Shown here: positions 22,424 through 31,051 of the stretch, in pieces | Layout: the number at the start of each line of letters is the position of its first letter | Position numbering within the stretch: the stretch's first letter is position 1 | Notes under the pieces: generated by a model | The model's input: only the letters and a program-made list of their open reading frames with translations | What the model was told of the DNA's origin: nothing | Database searches by the model: none | Program-made: the position numbers and the translations under genes | Assembly: GCA_900552475.1 (NCBI GenBank) | Contig: USAC01000013.1 | Span: 1-32,413 of the forward strand | Length of the DNA: 32,413 nucleotides | Direction of reading: 5' to 3' | Source of the DNA: an uncultured Eubacteriales bacterium | Lineage (GTDB): Bacteria > Bacillota > Clostridia > Oscillospirales > Oscillospiraceae

Positions 22424-23155
22424 TCACTCCACCGGCGTCAGCACGCCCAGCACGACGAAGCGGGCGTTGTCGTACTCATAGCTGCAGGTGCTCAGCGTGA
22501 GGATCCGGTCCGTGTCGGACGGGACGGCCATGTCGGTGGTGAAGCGCGAATGGCTCATGCACCACGAGAGGTACGACTGGCTCAGATTCGACTGGTAGAT
22601 CTCCGCGTCATAGTCCACGACCACGCCCGCGAAGAGGTCGACGCGGTAGGTCTGCTCCGGCGTCATGAGATAGAGGTACGGGTGCGCATCGTAAAACGCC
22701 TGCTTCTTATACTCCACGAGGTGGCCGAACATCGCGCCCGAGCGCATATGGTGGCCGTGGATGATCGTGTTGCGGCCGGAGAAGTCGGCCTTGCACGCGG
22801 CGTCGACGAAGAGCGTGCCGTTTTTATTGTAGCTGCCGTCGAGCAGACGGTAGAGGTAATAGTCATTGTCGTCGGCCTGCACCACGGGGTAGTTCAGCCC
22901 CGTGTCCGCGCCGTAGAGCCACGCCACCACGTCGCCGTTCTGCTGGCGCAGGGCGTCGAAATCGACGGAAATGCGCTCCGGCTCCTTCGTCGTCTGCTCC
23001 TCGTCCGTCTCGACGGGGGTGGTGAATTCCTCGGCCGCCTTCGTCACCTGCTCGCTCTTATGCTTCTCGACGAGATAACTCCCGATCTTATAGGCGGAGA
23101 AGGCGAACACGCCGATCAGCACCGCCAGCAGCAGATAATAGAGAACCTTTTTCAT
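22424..23155 (-). CDS. srtB: Class B sortase
   Basis: Sortases are membrane-bound cysteine transpeptidases that attach proteins to the cell wall or build pili. The 243-residue product has an N-terminal signal-anchor (about 5-24), an acidic linker rich in E and T, and the class B catalytic fold: NYPVVQADDNDYYL, the His motif IIHGHHM (His135), a long helix-containing region, and LSTCSYEYDNARFVVLG with Cys224 and Arg232. ATG at 23155 is preferred over one 15 bases upstream because GGGGAGGGG lies between them. No gene with an obvious sorting signal is nearby, so its substrate is encoded elsewhere. Confidence 0.93.
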   Translation of the reverse strand: MKKVLYYLLLAVLIGVFAFSAYKIGSYLVEKHKSEQVTKAAEEFTTPVETDEEQTTKEPERISVDFDALRQQNGDVVAWLYGADTGLNYPVVQADDNDYYLYRLLDGSYNKNGTLFVDAACKADFSGRNTIIHGHHMRSGAMFGHLVEYKKQAFYDAHPYLYLMTPEQTYRVDLFAGVVVDYDAEIYQSNLSQSYLSWCMSHSRFTTDMAVPSDTDRILTLSTCSYEYDNARFVVLGVLTPVE

Positions 23156-23182
23156 AGAGCCCCTCCCCATGCGTTTTTATCT

Positions 23183-23211
23183 ATTATATCGAAAATGCCC
23201 GCCCATTGCAA
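23183..23211 (-). promoter_or_regulatory. srtB promoter
   Basis: On the minus strand TTGCAA (23206-23211), 17 bp, TATAAT (23183-23188). It is back-to-back with the promoter of the aldolase-like gene. Confidence 0.82.
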
Positions 23212-23238
23212 GCCCCGCGACGGGCGCGATTTTCGCGC

Positions 23239-23267
23239 TTTACTTCGGGCAAGAATTGTAGTAAGAT
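23239..23267 (+). promoter_or_regulatory. Promoter of the threonine-aldolase-like gene
   Basis: TTTACT (23239-23244), 17 bp, TAAGAT (23262-23267). Confidence 0.65.
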
Positions 23268-23298
23268 GAAACTGAACAGAAGAAAGGAGCGTTTTCCC

Positions 23299-24339
23299 AT
23301 GATCTACTTCAACAGCGATTATCTCGAGGGCGCCCATCCAGAGATTATGAAGCGTCTGGCCGAGACGAACATGGTGCAGACCGTCGGCTATGGCGAGGAC
23401 GAATACTGTGCGTCTGCCCGCGCCAGGATCCGCGCGGCCTGCGATGCGCCGGATGCGGATATTCACTTTTTCTCCGGCGGCACACAGGCGAACACAACCG
23501 TGATCGCCGCGATCCTGCGCCCGTGGCAGGGCGTTCTCTCCGCCGCGAGCGGACACATCAACTGCCACGAGGCCGGCGCCATCGAGGCCACCGGCCACAA
23601 GGTCATCGCCCTGCCCACGGACGACGGCAAGATTACCGCCCGCCAGATCGAGGACTATGTCCACTGGCACCGGACGGACCCCTCCAGCGACTTCATCGTC
23701 CAGCCCGGCATGGTCTACATCTCCCACCCCACCGAGTGCGGCACGCTCTATACCAAGTCGGAGCTGACGGCGATCTACGACGCCTGCCAGCGCTGCGGGC
23801 TGCGGCTGTTCATCGACGGCGCGCGCCTTGGCTACGGCCTGATGACCGACGGGACGGACGTGACGCTGCAGGACGTCGCGCACCTGTGCGACGTGTTCTA
23901 CATCGGCGGTACGAAGGTCGGTACGCTCTTCGGCGAGGCGGTCGTGATTACGGAGCCCGCGCTGAAGAAGGACTTCCTATTCATGATGAAGCAGCACGGC
24001 GCGCGCCTTGCCAAGGGCCGCCTGCTCGGCATCCAGTTCGACGCGCTCTTCACGGACGATCTGTACCTGAGGATCTCACGCCACGCCATCGACATGGCGC
24101 ACCAGATCCGCGAGATATTCGTCTCGGCGGGCTATCCCCTGCTGTTCGACTCCCCCACCAACCAGCAGTACCCCATCCTCCCGGACAGCGACCTCGCCGA
24201 GCTCGGTAAGAGCTTCGGCTATGAATACTGGGAGCGCGTCGACGAGACGCACTCCGGCGTGCGCTTCTGCGCGAGCTGGGCCACGACGCAGGAGAACGTC
24301 GACGCCCTCCGTGCCGCCGTACAGGCGCTCAAAAAGTAA
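23299..24339 (+). CDS. Low-specificity L-threonine aldolase / beta-eliminating lyase family enzyme
   Basis: The 346-residue protein is a fold-type I PLP enzyme of the threonine aldolase group, which cleaves L-threonine or allo-threonine to glycine and acetaldehyde. Motifs: SDYLEGAHPEIMKRLAETN, YGEDEYCASARARIR, FFSGGTQANTTVIAAIL, ISHPTECGTLYT, the PLP-phosphate/Asp segment LFIDGARLGYGL, and DVFYIGGTKVGTLFGEAVV with the PLP-binding Lys in GGTK. ATG 23299 follows AAAGGAG (23283-23289). It is divergent from srtB and ends at a strong terminator, so it is probably a single gene. The exact amino-acid substrate cannot be settled. Confidence 0.88.
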   Translation: MIYFNSDYLEGAHPEIMKRLAETNMVQTVGYGEDEYCASARARIRAACDAPDADIHFFSGGTQANTTVIAAILRPWQGVLSAASGHINCHEAGAIEATGHKVIALPTDDGKITARQIEDYVHWHRTDPSSDFIVQPGMVYISHPTECGTLYTKSELTAIYDACQRCGLRLFIDGARLGYGLMTDGTDVTLQDVAHLCDVFYIGGTKVGTLFGEAVVITEPALKKDFLFMMKQHGARLAKGRLLGIQFDALFTDDLYLRISRHAIDMAHQIREIFVSAGYPLLFDSPTNQQYPILPDSDLAELGKSFGYEYWERVDETHSGVRFCASWATTQENVDALRAAVQALKK

Positions 24340-24350
24340 GCGTTCCATGT

Positions 24351-24388
24351 AAAAAAGGGCATCCGACCGCGCCGGATGCCCTTTTTTT
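24351..24388 (+). terminator. Terminator after the aldolase-like gene
   Basis: A 15-bp stem including the A and T tracts (24351-24365 with 24373-24387), a 7-nt loop, and T7. Confidence 0.9.
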
Positions 24389-24466
24389 GAAAAATTCCGT
24401 GAAAACCGCGTGGGTTTTCCGCGTGTTTCGTGTATCTATTGGATAGAAAGCGCGTGAGAGGAGGCG

Positions 24467-25013
24467 ATGGGCATGCGCGAGCGGGAGATTGCCGGGCTGC
24501 TGCGTGATAAGCACCCGGACGGGATGCAGCAGCTCCTGCTGCACTACGGGCCGCTGATCCGGTACATCATCGCGCCGATCGTCCCGGACGCGCACGACCG
24601 GGAGGACTGCTTCTCCGAGGTGACGCTACGCATCTGGGAAAAGGCCGACCGGTTCGCCCCCCCAGCGCGGCAGCTGGAAGGCATGGCTCACCGCCGTCAC
24701 GCGGAACACGGCCTATAACTTCGCGCGGCAGACCGCGCGCCGCGGCGAGGGTGAGCTTCCGGAGCATGCGCCCTCCCCTGCCCCGGATCCAGAGGAAGCG
24801 CTCCTATGGGCGGAGCGGCGACGGGCGCTGCAGCGGGCGCTCGCGCAGCTGAGCACCGCGGAGCAGGCGCTGTTTTACCGGAAATACTACTACTTACAGC
24901 CGACGAGCCAGATTGCATCGGAGCTTGGAACGACGGAGCGCGCCGTCGAGGGGCGGCTCTACCGCCTGAAAAAGCGGCTGCGCGGAATGCTGGGAGGTGA
25001 GCTGGATGGATAA
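24467..25013 (+). pseudogene. Sigma-70 family RNA polymerase sigma factor (ECF-like), frameshifted at a C7 tract
   Basis: Read straight from ATG 24467 (or 24473) the frame begins as sigma region 2 (HYGPLIRYIIAPIV, DREDCFSEVTLRIWEKADRF) but loses similarity after seven C (24657-24663) and stops at 24718. Skipping one C gives APQRGSWKAWLTAVTRNTAYN, the end of region 2. Region 4 follows (STAEQALFYRKYYYLQPTSQIASELGTTERAVEGRLYRLKKRLR) to TAA 25011-25013, about 181 residues in total. GAGGAGG lies 4-5 nt before the first ATG. The end overlaps the next gene by 8 nt. A sequencing error, a true mutation or a reversible tract change would all look like this; the rest of the gene shows no other decay. 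Confidence 0.85.
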
Positions 25014-26466
25014 GCGCGATCGGAACGAGCAGGCCTTTGAGACGCTGCTCGCGGAGAACCTCTCCGCGCCGCCCGAGACGGTCGTCGCCGGGGTGACACC
25101 CGGCCATCGGGCGCTGCGGCGCGTGCTCTGGGGGAGCGCGCTCTGCACGGTTACGCTGCAGGTGAGCGGCCTGCAGTATATCCTCCCTACCGTCGGGCTG
25201 GTGCTGCTTCTGCTCGGTTTTCGCGCGCTGCGGCGCGAGAATCGCTGGTTTTGCGCGGGCTTCCGGCTCTGCGGCGCGTGGTTTGCGTGCGCCGCTGCGG
25301 GTCTTGCGCTGCGTGCCGCGATTGCGCCGGAGACGGCGTCCAGTTGGCTCGGCTATGCCGCCGCGGCGCTCGAACTCGCGGTGTTCCTCTGTCTCTGGCG
25401 CGGGCTGGACGCCGTGCAGCGGAAGGCCGGGCTCCCGTCCGGTAAAAGCGCGGCGGCGCTCTTTTTCTGGTATGTGCTGCTGGTTGCGCTGACTTTCGCG
25501 CGGCCAAACGTCGGCTGGCTCTTCGCCGCGGTCATTCTCGCCGCCTATCTCTGCGTTCTGCGCAGTCTGTTCAGGCTCACCAGGGTGCTGGACGAGAGCG
25601 GGTACGCCGTCCGCCCCGCGGCGGTGCGGGTGCCGGACGGGTGGCTCGCTGCGGGGCTTACGGCTTGGCTTGCCGCCTGTATCGCCTGCGGCTACCTCTT
25701 CGGCGGGAGCTACGCGATGGACTGGACGGCGCTGCCGCCGCAGGGTGCGTATGCCGAAGAGCGATCGCAGCTCGCGGCGCTCGGATTTCCGGAGGATGTG
25801 TTCGCGGATCTCTCGGAGGACGATCTCGCCGCCTGCCGCGGCGCGCTGTGCGTGGTGAGCCGGTCGGAGGACGTCCCCATGAACGACGGGCGCACCGTCA
25901 AAAAGGGTTTCGGCCAGCACACATGGACGGACATCGTCTATGACACGCGGGAGCTGCGTGTCACGGGTGTCGCCGTACAGATAGCGGAAGCCTCGGACGG
26001 CGGGGGTGAGTGGATCGTGTTCTATCACTTCCGCTGGCTCGAGAATCCCGGCTTTTACGGCACGGAAGCGCTCCGCGTCCTCCCCACCTCAGACGAACCC
26101 GTCGACTGGGGTGATTGGACGGGGCGCGTGCTGTATGACCGCGGCGGCGCGGCAAACGCCGCGCCATACGCCTCCCTCGGCAACGTGACCGCCGCATACA
26201 GCAGCTTCGGCACACTCGTGACGCAGACAAACGGCATCGCCGCCTTTTCGCTTCCGAACCGGGGTGAAAACCAGCGCGGCTACGTCGCCTGCCGCGTCAG
26301 AACCCCGGCGGAGACGCCCTATCTCCGCATCCAGATGGATTACGTCCACCAGAAGACGTGGCTGCAGTATCCCGTGGAGCCGTCGGCGGAGGCCTACAGC
26401 CACAACCGCGCCGACGGTCGGGTGCTCTGTGTGAGCCAGTGGGTATTCAGCTTCAGCATCCCATAA
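25006..26466 (+). CDS. Membrane protein co-encoded with the sigma factor, possible anti-sigma or sensor partner
   Basis: The 486-residue product starts with a short charged cytoplasmic segment (about 1-40, DKRDRNEQAFETLLAENLS). About six hydrophobic helices follow between roughly 45 and 245. Then comes a large, probably extracytoplasmic domain (about 245-486) rich in aromatic residues, with no recognised family. The start ATG 25006 has GGGAGG 8 nt upstream and overlaps the end of the sigma gene, an arrangement typical of sigma/anti-sigma pairs. A role as its regulator is inferred from position alone. A GTG at 24997 is an alternative start but lies on the ribosome site. The frame is intact. 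Confidence 0.7.
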   Translation: MDKRDRNEQAFETLLAENLSAPPETVVAGVTPGHRALRRVLWGSALCTVTLQVSGLQYILPTVGLVLLLLGFRALRRENRWFCAGFRLCGAWFACAAAGLALRAAIAPETASSWLGYAAAALELAVFLCLWRGLDAVQRKAGLPSGKSAAALFFWYVLLVALTFARPNVGWLFAAVILAAYLCVLRSLFRLTRVLDESGYAVRPAAVRVPDGWLAAGLTAWLAACIACGYLFGGSYAMDWTALPPQGAYAEERSQLAALGFPEDVFADLSEDDLAACRGALCVVSRSEDVPMNDGRTVKKGFGQHTWTDIVYDTRELRVTGVAVQIAEASDGGGEWIVFYHFRWLENPGFYGTEALRVLPTSDEPVDWGDWTGRVLYDRGGAANAAPYASLGNVTAAYSSFGTLVTQTNGIAAFSLPNRGENQRGYVACRVRTPAETPYLRIQMDYVHQKTWLQYPVEPSAEAYSHNRADGRVLCVSQWVFSFSIP

Positions 26467-26471
26467 AGCAT

Positions 26472-26504
26472 ACGGAAGGCAGGGCCTGTGGCCCTGCCTT
26501 CCGT
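26472..26504. terminator. Hairpin between convergent genes
   Basis: A 15-bp perfect stem (26472-26486 with 26490-26504) with a 3-nt loop. There is no T tract on either strand, so termination strength is uncertain. Confidence 0.65.
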
Positions 26505-26528
26505 CGTCTCCGCAGCGAGCGGCGCTTT

Positions 26529-28010
26529 TTACAGGATGATGCAAATCAGCCCGCCGCCCCCCTCGTTGATGATGCGGCCGAGCGCTTCGCGCAGCTTCTT
26601 CTGTGCGCTCTCGGGCATGCGCTTGAGCTTGGCCTGCAGATCCTCCTCCACGATCTCGTGGAAGCTCCGGCCGAAGATGTTCGAATTCCAGATTTTGCTC
26701 GTGTCGCCCTCGAACTCCTGCATGAGATAGTTTACCATGTCCTCGGACTGCTTCTCGTTGCCGACGATGGGCGAGACGACCGTCTCGATGTCGGCGCGGA
26801 TCATGTGGATCGACGGGGCGCTCGCCTTCATGCGCACGCCGTAGCGTCCCCCCTGCCGCACGATCTCCGGATCCTCGAGGTTCAGCTCCTCCACGCTCGG
26901 CATCACGATGCCGTAGCCGCTCTCCCGCGCGCAGCGCAGCGCGTCCGCCACTTTTTCGTATTCCGCGCGCACCCGCGCCAGCTCTGTCAGCAGCTCCAGC
27001 AGATCCCCGTCGTCCGCGACGGTGAGCCCGGACTGCTCGCTGAGCGTGCTGTAAAACAGGCTGCGCGGGAGCGTCAGCTCCGCCTCCGCCACGCCGATGC
27101 CGAGGTTGATGCTGCGCACGGATGCCGCGTCGACCGTCTCCAGCTGCGCCACCGCGTCCATGCACGGCGCGAGCTCGCGGATGTGGTTCAGCTCCCGCGC
27201 CTGCTCGGCGATGTGGCGGTAGAGTCCGGCTTTGATCGGGTGCTCCTCCGGGAGGGCCTCGACCCACGCGGGCAGGAACAGATCCAGCTCCTGCAGCGGA
27301 AACTCATACAGCAGCCCGCGCAGAATTTCCTGAATCTCCCCGTCCGACAGCTCCAGACAATTCACCGGCATGCAGCGCACGCCGTACTTCTCCTCGATCT
27401 CCGCCGCGAGCGACGCCGCCCGCGCGCCGCCCGGCTCCGCGGAGTTCAGCACCACGACGAAGGGCTTGCCGATCTCCTGCAGCTCGCGGATGACGCGCTC
27501 CTCGGCCTCCTCATAGTCCGCGCGCGGGATCTCCGTGACGCTCCCGTCCGTCGTCACGACGACGCCGACGGTCGAGTGGTCGGTGATGACCTTGCGCGTG
27601 CCGATCTCCGCCGCCTCGGTCATGGGGATCTCGTGGTCGAACCACGGCGTCATGACCATGCGCGGCGCGAGATCCTCAAACTGCCCCACCGCGCCGGGCA
27701 CCATATAGCCCACGCAGTCGATCAGCCGCACGGAAAACGCCGCGCCGCCGTCCAGACTGACCTCGACGGCCTCTTCGGGGACGAACTTCGGCTCGGCGGT
27801 CATGATGGTGCGGCCCGAGCCGCTCTGCGGCAGCTCATCCTGCGCGCGGTCGCGGCGGTAGGCGTTTTCGATATGCGGGATGACCTGCGTCTGCATGAAA
27901 CGCTTGATAAACGTGGATTTTCCTGTCCGAACCGGACCGACAACGCCGATATACACGCTGCTTCCTGTCCGGGTGGCCATGTCCTGATAAATGGATGCGG
28001 TTCGATTCAT
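26529..28010 (-). CDS. spoIVA: Stage IV sporulation protein A
   Basis: SpoIVA is the ATPase that polymerises on the forespore surface and forms the base of the spore coat. The 493-residue product equals the Bacillus length (492). It has an N-terminal IYQDMATRTGSSVYIGVVGPVRTGKSTFIKRFM with Walker A GPVRTGKS (25-32), the LIDCVGYMVPGA switch-like motif, TTDGSVTEIPR, and a conserved C-terminal part ending GRIINEGGGGLICIIL. ATG at 28010 follows GGGAGGAG. A sigma-E-like promoter lies just upstream, as expected for a mother-cell gene. It is monocistronic. Confidence 0.97.
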   Translation of the reverse strand: MNRTASIYQDMATRTGSSVYIGVVGPVRTGKSTFIKRFMQTQVIPHIENAYRRDRAQDELPQSGSGRTIMTAEPKFVPEEAVEVSLDGGAAFSVRLIDCVGYMVPGAVGQFEDLAPRMVMTPWFDHEIPMTEAAEIGTRKVITDHSTVGVVVTTDGSVTEIPRADYEEAEERVIRELQEIGKPFVVVLNSAEPGGARAASLAAEIEEKYGVRCMPVNCLELSDGEIQEILRGLLYEFPLQELDLFLPAWVEALPEEHPIKAGLYRHIAEQARELNHIRELAPCMDAVAQLETVDAASVRSINLGIGVAEAELTLPRSLFYSTLSEQSGLTVADDGDLLELLTELARVRAEYEKVADALRCARESGYGIVMPSVEELNLEDPEIVRQGGRYGVRMKASAPSIHMIRADIETVVSPIVGNEKQSEDMVNYLMQEFEGDTSKIWNSNIFGRSFHEIVEEDLQAKLKRMPESAQKKLREALGRIINEGGGGLICIIL

Positions 28011-28038
28011 AGCGCTCTCCTCCCTCGCTGTTGCTCTC

Positions 28039-28066
28039 AGTGTATGCGCATGTTGGCGGGAATAGA
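28039..28066 (-). promoter_or_regulatory. Sigma-E-like promoter of spoIVA
   Basis: On the minus strand TCTATT (28061-28066), 14 bp, CATACACT (28039-28046). The -10 matches the sigma-E pattern CATACANT. The gene is sigma-E controlled in Bacillus (established knowledge). Confidence 0.75.
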
Positions 28067-28069
28067 AGA

Positions 28070-28097
28070 CCGCCCCGGACAAAACGGTCCGGGGCGG
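28070..28097 (-). terminator. Terminator-like hairpin after the YwaF-like gene
   Basis: An 11-bp GC-rich stem (28070-28080 with 28087-28097) has a 6-nt loop and lies 5 nt past the YwaF-like stop on the minus strand, followed by TCTTCTATT. It overlaps the upstream edge of the spoIVA promoter region. Confidence 0.6.
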
Positions 28098-28101
28098 CCT
28101 T

Positions 28102-28833
28102 TTAAGCGGTCTGTTTCTGTTCCTTTGGTGTTCGCGTCCGCTCCCGCAGGATAAACGGCAGGTGGAACAGGGTGAGAATCCCGGCGGCGAGCGCGATGAG
28201 CCGCAGGAAGTAGGCGTACCAGCCTGCCGCAAGGTTCAGAACCGGCAGGTTCTCCATCGGCGGGCGCGTCAGATAGAAGAAGTTCGTGTCATACGCGGCG
28301 AGCGCGCCATTTATGTAGAGCATCACGAACGTGAGCGCGAGCAGAATCCCGATGTTTTCGCCGAGGGTGCGCACGCTCCCGAGCCTTGCCCGCCCGGAGA
28401 GAATCAGGTGCAGCGCAAACCACAGCAGCCCCGCGTGGTACACGAAGCACTGGTATGCGTCGGGCGTCGTGAAATCCGTGCCGTTTGTGGGGATCAGGAT
28501 GGCGCAGACGCTGCCGAGCGTCCCCACGACGGAGATGAAGTTGATCAGTACCTGCCGCGCGCGGCCGTCCCGCCCGAACGTCAGATACAGCACGACGAAA
28601 ATCATCAGGCTGCACAGGTGAAACGGCAGGCACAGCGGATCGAGGTGCATCCCGCCCGCGGGGCTCTCGACCATGTTGCTGAGCACCTTGCTCACCTCGC
28701 TGAGGGCGCAGATCGCCGTCATCACCATGCCCGCGCGCCGCAGGCTCCACTTTTTCCGCACGCTGCAAAGGCTCAGCGCGGCGATCATCACCGCGCACAG
28801 GCCGATCCAGAGCAGATGCTGCATTGTAAACAT
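28102..28833 (-). CDS. YwaF-like (TIGR02206) integral membrane protein
   Basis: The 243-residue product is hydrophobic with about six to seven membrane helices. It fits the TIGR02206/YwaF family: a histidine-containing core around LDPLCLPFHLCSLMIF, a GTLGSVCAILIPTNG loop, and QCFVYHAGLLWFALHLIL. Function is unknown. ATG at 28833 follows GGGGGA. It is the third gene of a minus-strand operon: radA ends 15 nt upstream and a hairpin follows. Family assignment is from pattern memory and moderately sure. Confidence 0.7.
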   Translation of the reverse strand: MFTMQHLLWIGLCAVMIAALSLCSVRKKWSLRRAGMVMTAICALSEVSKVLSNMVESPAGGMHLDPLCLPFHLCSLMIFVVLYLTFGRDGRARQVLINFISVVGTLGSVCAILIPTNGTDFTTPDAYQCFVYHAGLLWFALHLILSGRARLGSVRTLGENIGILLALTFVMLYINGALAAYDTNFFYLTRPPMENLPVLNLAAGWYAYFLRLIALAAGILTLFHLPFILRERTRTPKEQKQTA

Positions 28834-28848
28834 ATCGCGTCCCCCGTC

Positions 28849-30210
28849 TTATCTCTTCACCAGCAGCTGCAGGGCCTGTCCGATGTTCCGGACGGGCAGC
28901 AGCTCCATGTGCGCCGGGCGGCGGATCTCCCGCGCGTGGTTTGCCGGGATGATGCACTGCGTAAAGCCCAGCCGCTCCGCCTCGGACAGGCGCTGCTCCA
29001 GATGGCTGACCGCCCGGATCTCGCCCGAGAGGCCCACCTCCCCCATCGCGGCCATCGTCTCGGCGATGGGTTTGTCGAGATAGCTCGAGGCGATGGCCAT
29101 GACCGCCGCGAGATCCGCCGCCGGCTCGTCGAGCGTCAGGCCGCCGATGATGTTGAGGTACGCGTCGCACTGGCTGACCTTCAGCCCGCCGCGCTTTTCG
29201 AGCACCGCCAGCAGCATCGCCGCGCGGTTATAGTCGAAGCCGTTGCTGCTGCGCAGGGGCTTTGACCCGCTCGAGGGCGCGATGAGCGCCTGTACCTCCG
29301 CGAGCACCGGGCGCGCGCCCTCCATCACGCAGGTCACGCACGTCCCCGGTGCGTCCGCCGGACGGCCGGAGAGCAGCATCTCCGAGGGGTTCTCGACCTC
29401 CTTCAGGCCGCGGTCCATCATCTCGAACACGCCGATCTCGTTCGTCGCGCCGAAGCGGTTCTTCGCCGCGCGCAGGATGCGGTAGGTCATGTGCTGGTCG
29501 CCCTCGAAATAGAGCACGCAGTCGACCATGTGCTCGAGCACCTTCGGCCCCGCGATGGAGCCCTCCTTGTTGACGTGGCCGATCACGAACACCGTGATCC
29601 CCTGTCCCTTCGCCAGCTGCATGAGCGCCATCGTGCAGTCCTTCACCTGCCCGACGCCGCCCGCAGGCGAATCCAGCTCCTCGTCATAGAGCGTCTGGAT
29701 CGAGTCGACGATCAGGATGTCGGGCTTTTCCTGTTGTACGCACTCAAGAATATTTCCCAGGCAAGTCTCGGACAGGACGAACAGCCCCGCGCTCTCAACC
29801 TGCAGGCGCTGGGCGCGGAGCTTGAGCTGGTGGGCCGACTCCTCACCGGAGACATACAGCACCTTCGCAAACTCCCCCAGACTGCGGCAGATCTGGAGCA
29901 TCAGCGTCGACTTGCCGATGCCCGGCGCGCCGCCCACGAGCACGAGCGAGCCCTTGACCGCTCCGCCGCCGAGAACGCGGTCGAGCTCACCCATGCCGGT
30001 TGAGAAGCGGATCTCCTCCGCTGTGTCGATCTCTGTGATGGGAGATGCCTTTACAGCTCTTGCGGCCGCAGCACTGCGGCTGCCCTTGGCCGTCTTACTC
30101 TCCACCTGCTCCACCATGGAGTTCCACGCGCCGCACGCGCTGCACCGGCCCGACCACTTCGGGCTCTCGTTGCCGCACTCCGTGCAGAAAAAAACGGTTT
30201 TTGCTTTCAT
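28849..30210 (-). CDS. radA: DNA repair protein RadA
   Basis: RadA is a RecA-like ATPase that helps process recombination intermediates by branch migration. The 453-residue protein has the N-terminal zinc finger (Cys9, 12, 23, 26), Walker A GGAPGIGKST (Lys100), the RadA-specific KNRFG motif near residue 250, and a C-terminal Lon-protease-like domain (GGLTLDEPAADLAAVMAIASS, GEVGLSGEIRAV) that acts as a scaffold. ATG at 30210 is 1 nt after the cwlD stop, with a modest AGAGGG ribosome site inside cwlD, so translation is probably coupled. Confidence 0.97.
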   Translation of the reverse strand: MKAKTVFFCTECGNESPKWSGRCSACGAWNSMVEQVESKTAKGSRSAAAARAVKASPITEIDTAEEIRFSTGMGELDRVLGGGAVKGSLVLVGGAPGIGKSTLMLQICRSLGEFAKVLYVSGEESAHQLKLRAQRLQVESAGLFVLSETCLGNILECVQQEKPDILIVDSIQTLYDEELDSPAGGVGQVKDCTMALMQLAKGQGITVFVIGHVNKEGSIAGPKVLEHMVDCVLYFEGDQHMTYRILRAAKNRFGATNEIGVFEMMDRGLKEVENPSEMLLSGRPADAPGTCVTCVMEGARPVLAEVQALIAPSSGSKPLRSSNGFDYNRAAMLLAVLEKRGGLKVSQCDAYLNIIGGLTLDEPAADLAAVMAIASSYLDKPIAETMAAMGEVGLSGEIRAVSHLEQRLSEAERLGFTQCIIPANHAREIRRPAHMELLPVRNIGQALQLLVKR

Positions 30211-30211
30211 C

Positions 30212-30934
30212 TTATCCCTCTTTCGTACTGTACTGCAGCAGCCCGGCCAGAATGGCCGCGGCCAGCCGCCGCTGGTGCTCCTCGGTCTGCAGATGCGCGG
30301 CTTCCTTGTCGTTTGAGAGGAACCCGCACTCGACCAGCACGCCCGGGCACCGGATCTGCTTCATCAGATAGACCCCGCCGTCCATCGCCTTGACGGTCTT
30401 TCCACCGTCGAGCGACACGTTGAGCGCCTGCTGGACGCCCTGCGCCACCTCGCCCGCGGGGTCGACGGCGTTGAAGAACACCTGCGCCCCGTGCGTCGAA
30501 GGATGCGAGGGCAGGCTGTTCTGGTGGATGCTCACGAGCAGCGCGCCGGGCGTGCCGTTGATGAGCGCGACGCGGTTTTTGAGGTCGGAGACCTTCTTTT
30601 CCCGCAGCGTCTTCGCCTCTGGCGAGTAGATCGCGGCCTCGTCCGTGCGGGTCATGACGCACCCGCGCCCGAGGAAGGCCAGCAGCCCCTGCATCTTCTT
30701 CGCAATCTGCAGATTGATCCCGCTCTCCGGCACGCCGCCGCGCGAGACGGCGCCGCCGTCCTCACCGCCGTGCCCCGCGTCGAGCACGATGGTCCACCCG
30801 TCCGCCGCCCGCGCCGGTGCGGCAGCAGATGCAGCGGCGGCATCGCGGTGCGCCGTCCACAAAATACCCGCTGCAGTTGCCGCCATGAGCAGCGCCAGCA
30901 GCCGGATCCGATTTCTGCGCAGCAAAATCACCAT
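30212..30934 (-). CDS. cwlD: N-acetylmuramoyl-L-alanine amidase, CwlD-like
   Basis: CwlD-type amidases remove peptide side chains during spore cortex synthesis so that muramic-delta-lactam can form. The 240-residue product has an N-terminal signal-anchor (about 10-28) and an Amidase_3 domain. Zinc ligands are His55 (LDAGHGGED), Glu70 (VPESGINL) and His137 (SIHQNS), and Glu202 (VECGFLSN) is the likely catalytic acid. The length suits CwlD rather than the larger autolysins with wall-binding repeats. ATG at 30934 follows AAAGGGGG. It heads the cwlD-radA-YwaF-like operon, with a sigma-E-like promoter upstream. Confidence 0.88.
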   Translation of the reverse strand: MVILLRRNRIRLLALLMAATAAGILWTAHRDAAAASAAAPARAADGWTIVLDAGHGGEDGGAVSRGGVPESGINLQIAKKMQGLLAFLGRGCVMTRTDEAAIYSPEAKTLREKKVSDLKNRVALINGTPGALLVSIHQNSLPSHPSTHGAQVFFNAVDPAGEVAQGVQQALNVSLDGGKTVKAMDGGVYLMKQIRCPGVLVECGFLSNDKEAAHLQTEEHQRRLAAAILAGLLQYSTKEG

Positions 30935-30956
30935 GACCGCGCCCCCTTTCCCTTTT

Positions 30957-30984
30957 ACGGTATGCGGCGGCGCGCCGTGATAGA
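30957..30984 (-). promoter_or_regulatory. Sigma-E-like promoter of cwlD-radA
   Basis: On the minus strand TCTATC (30979-30984), 14 bp, CATACCGT (30957-30964), nearly the same layout as the spoIVA promoter. A sigma-A-like TACAAT with TGG (30994-30999) lies just upstream and could give vegetative expression of radA. Confidence 0.6.
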
Positions 30985-31051
30985 CTTGTCTCTATTGTAC
31001 CACAGCCCGCCGCAAAAGAAAACCGCGTTGTTTCCCTTTCCGCACCCGCGT

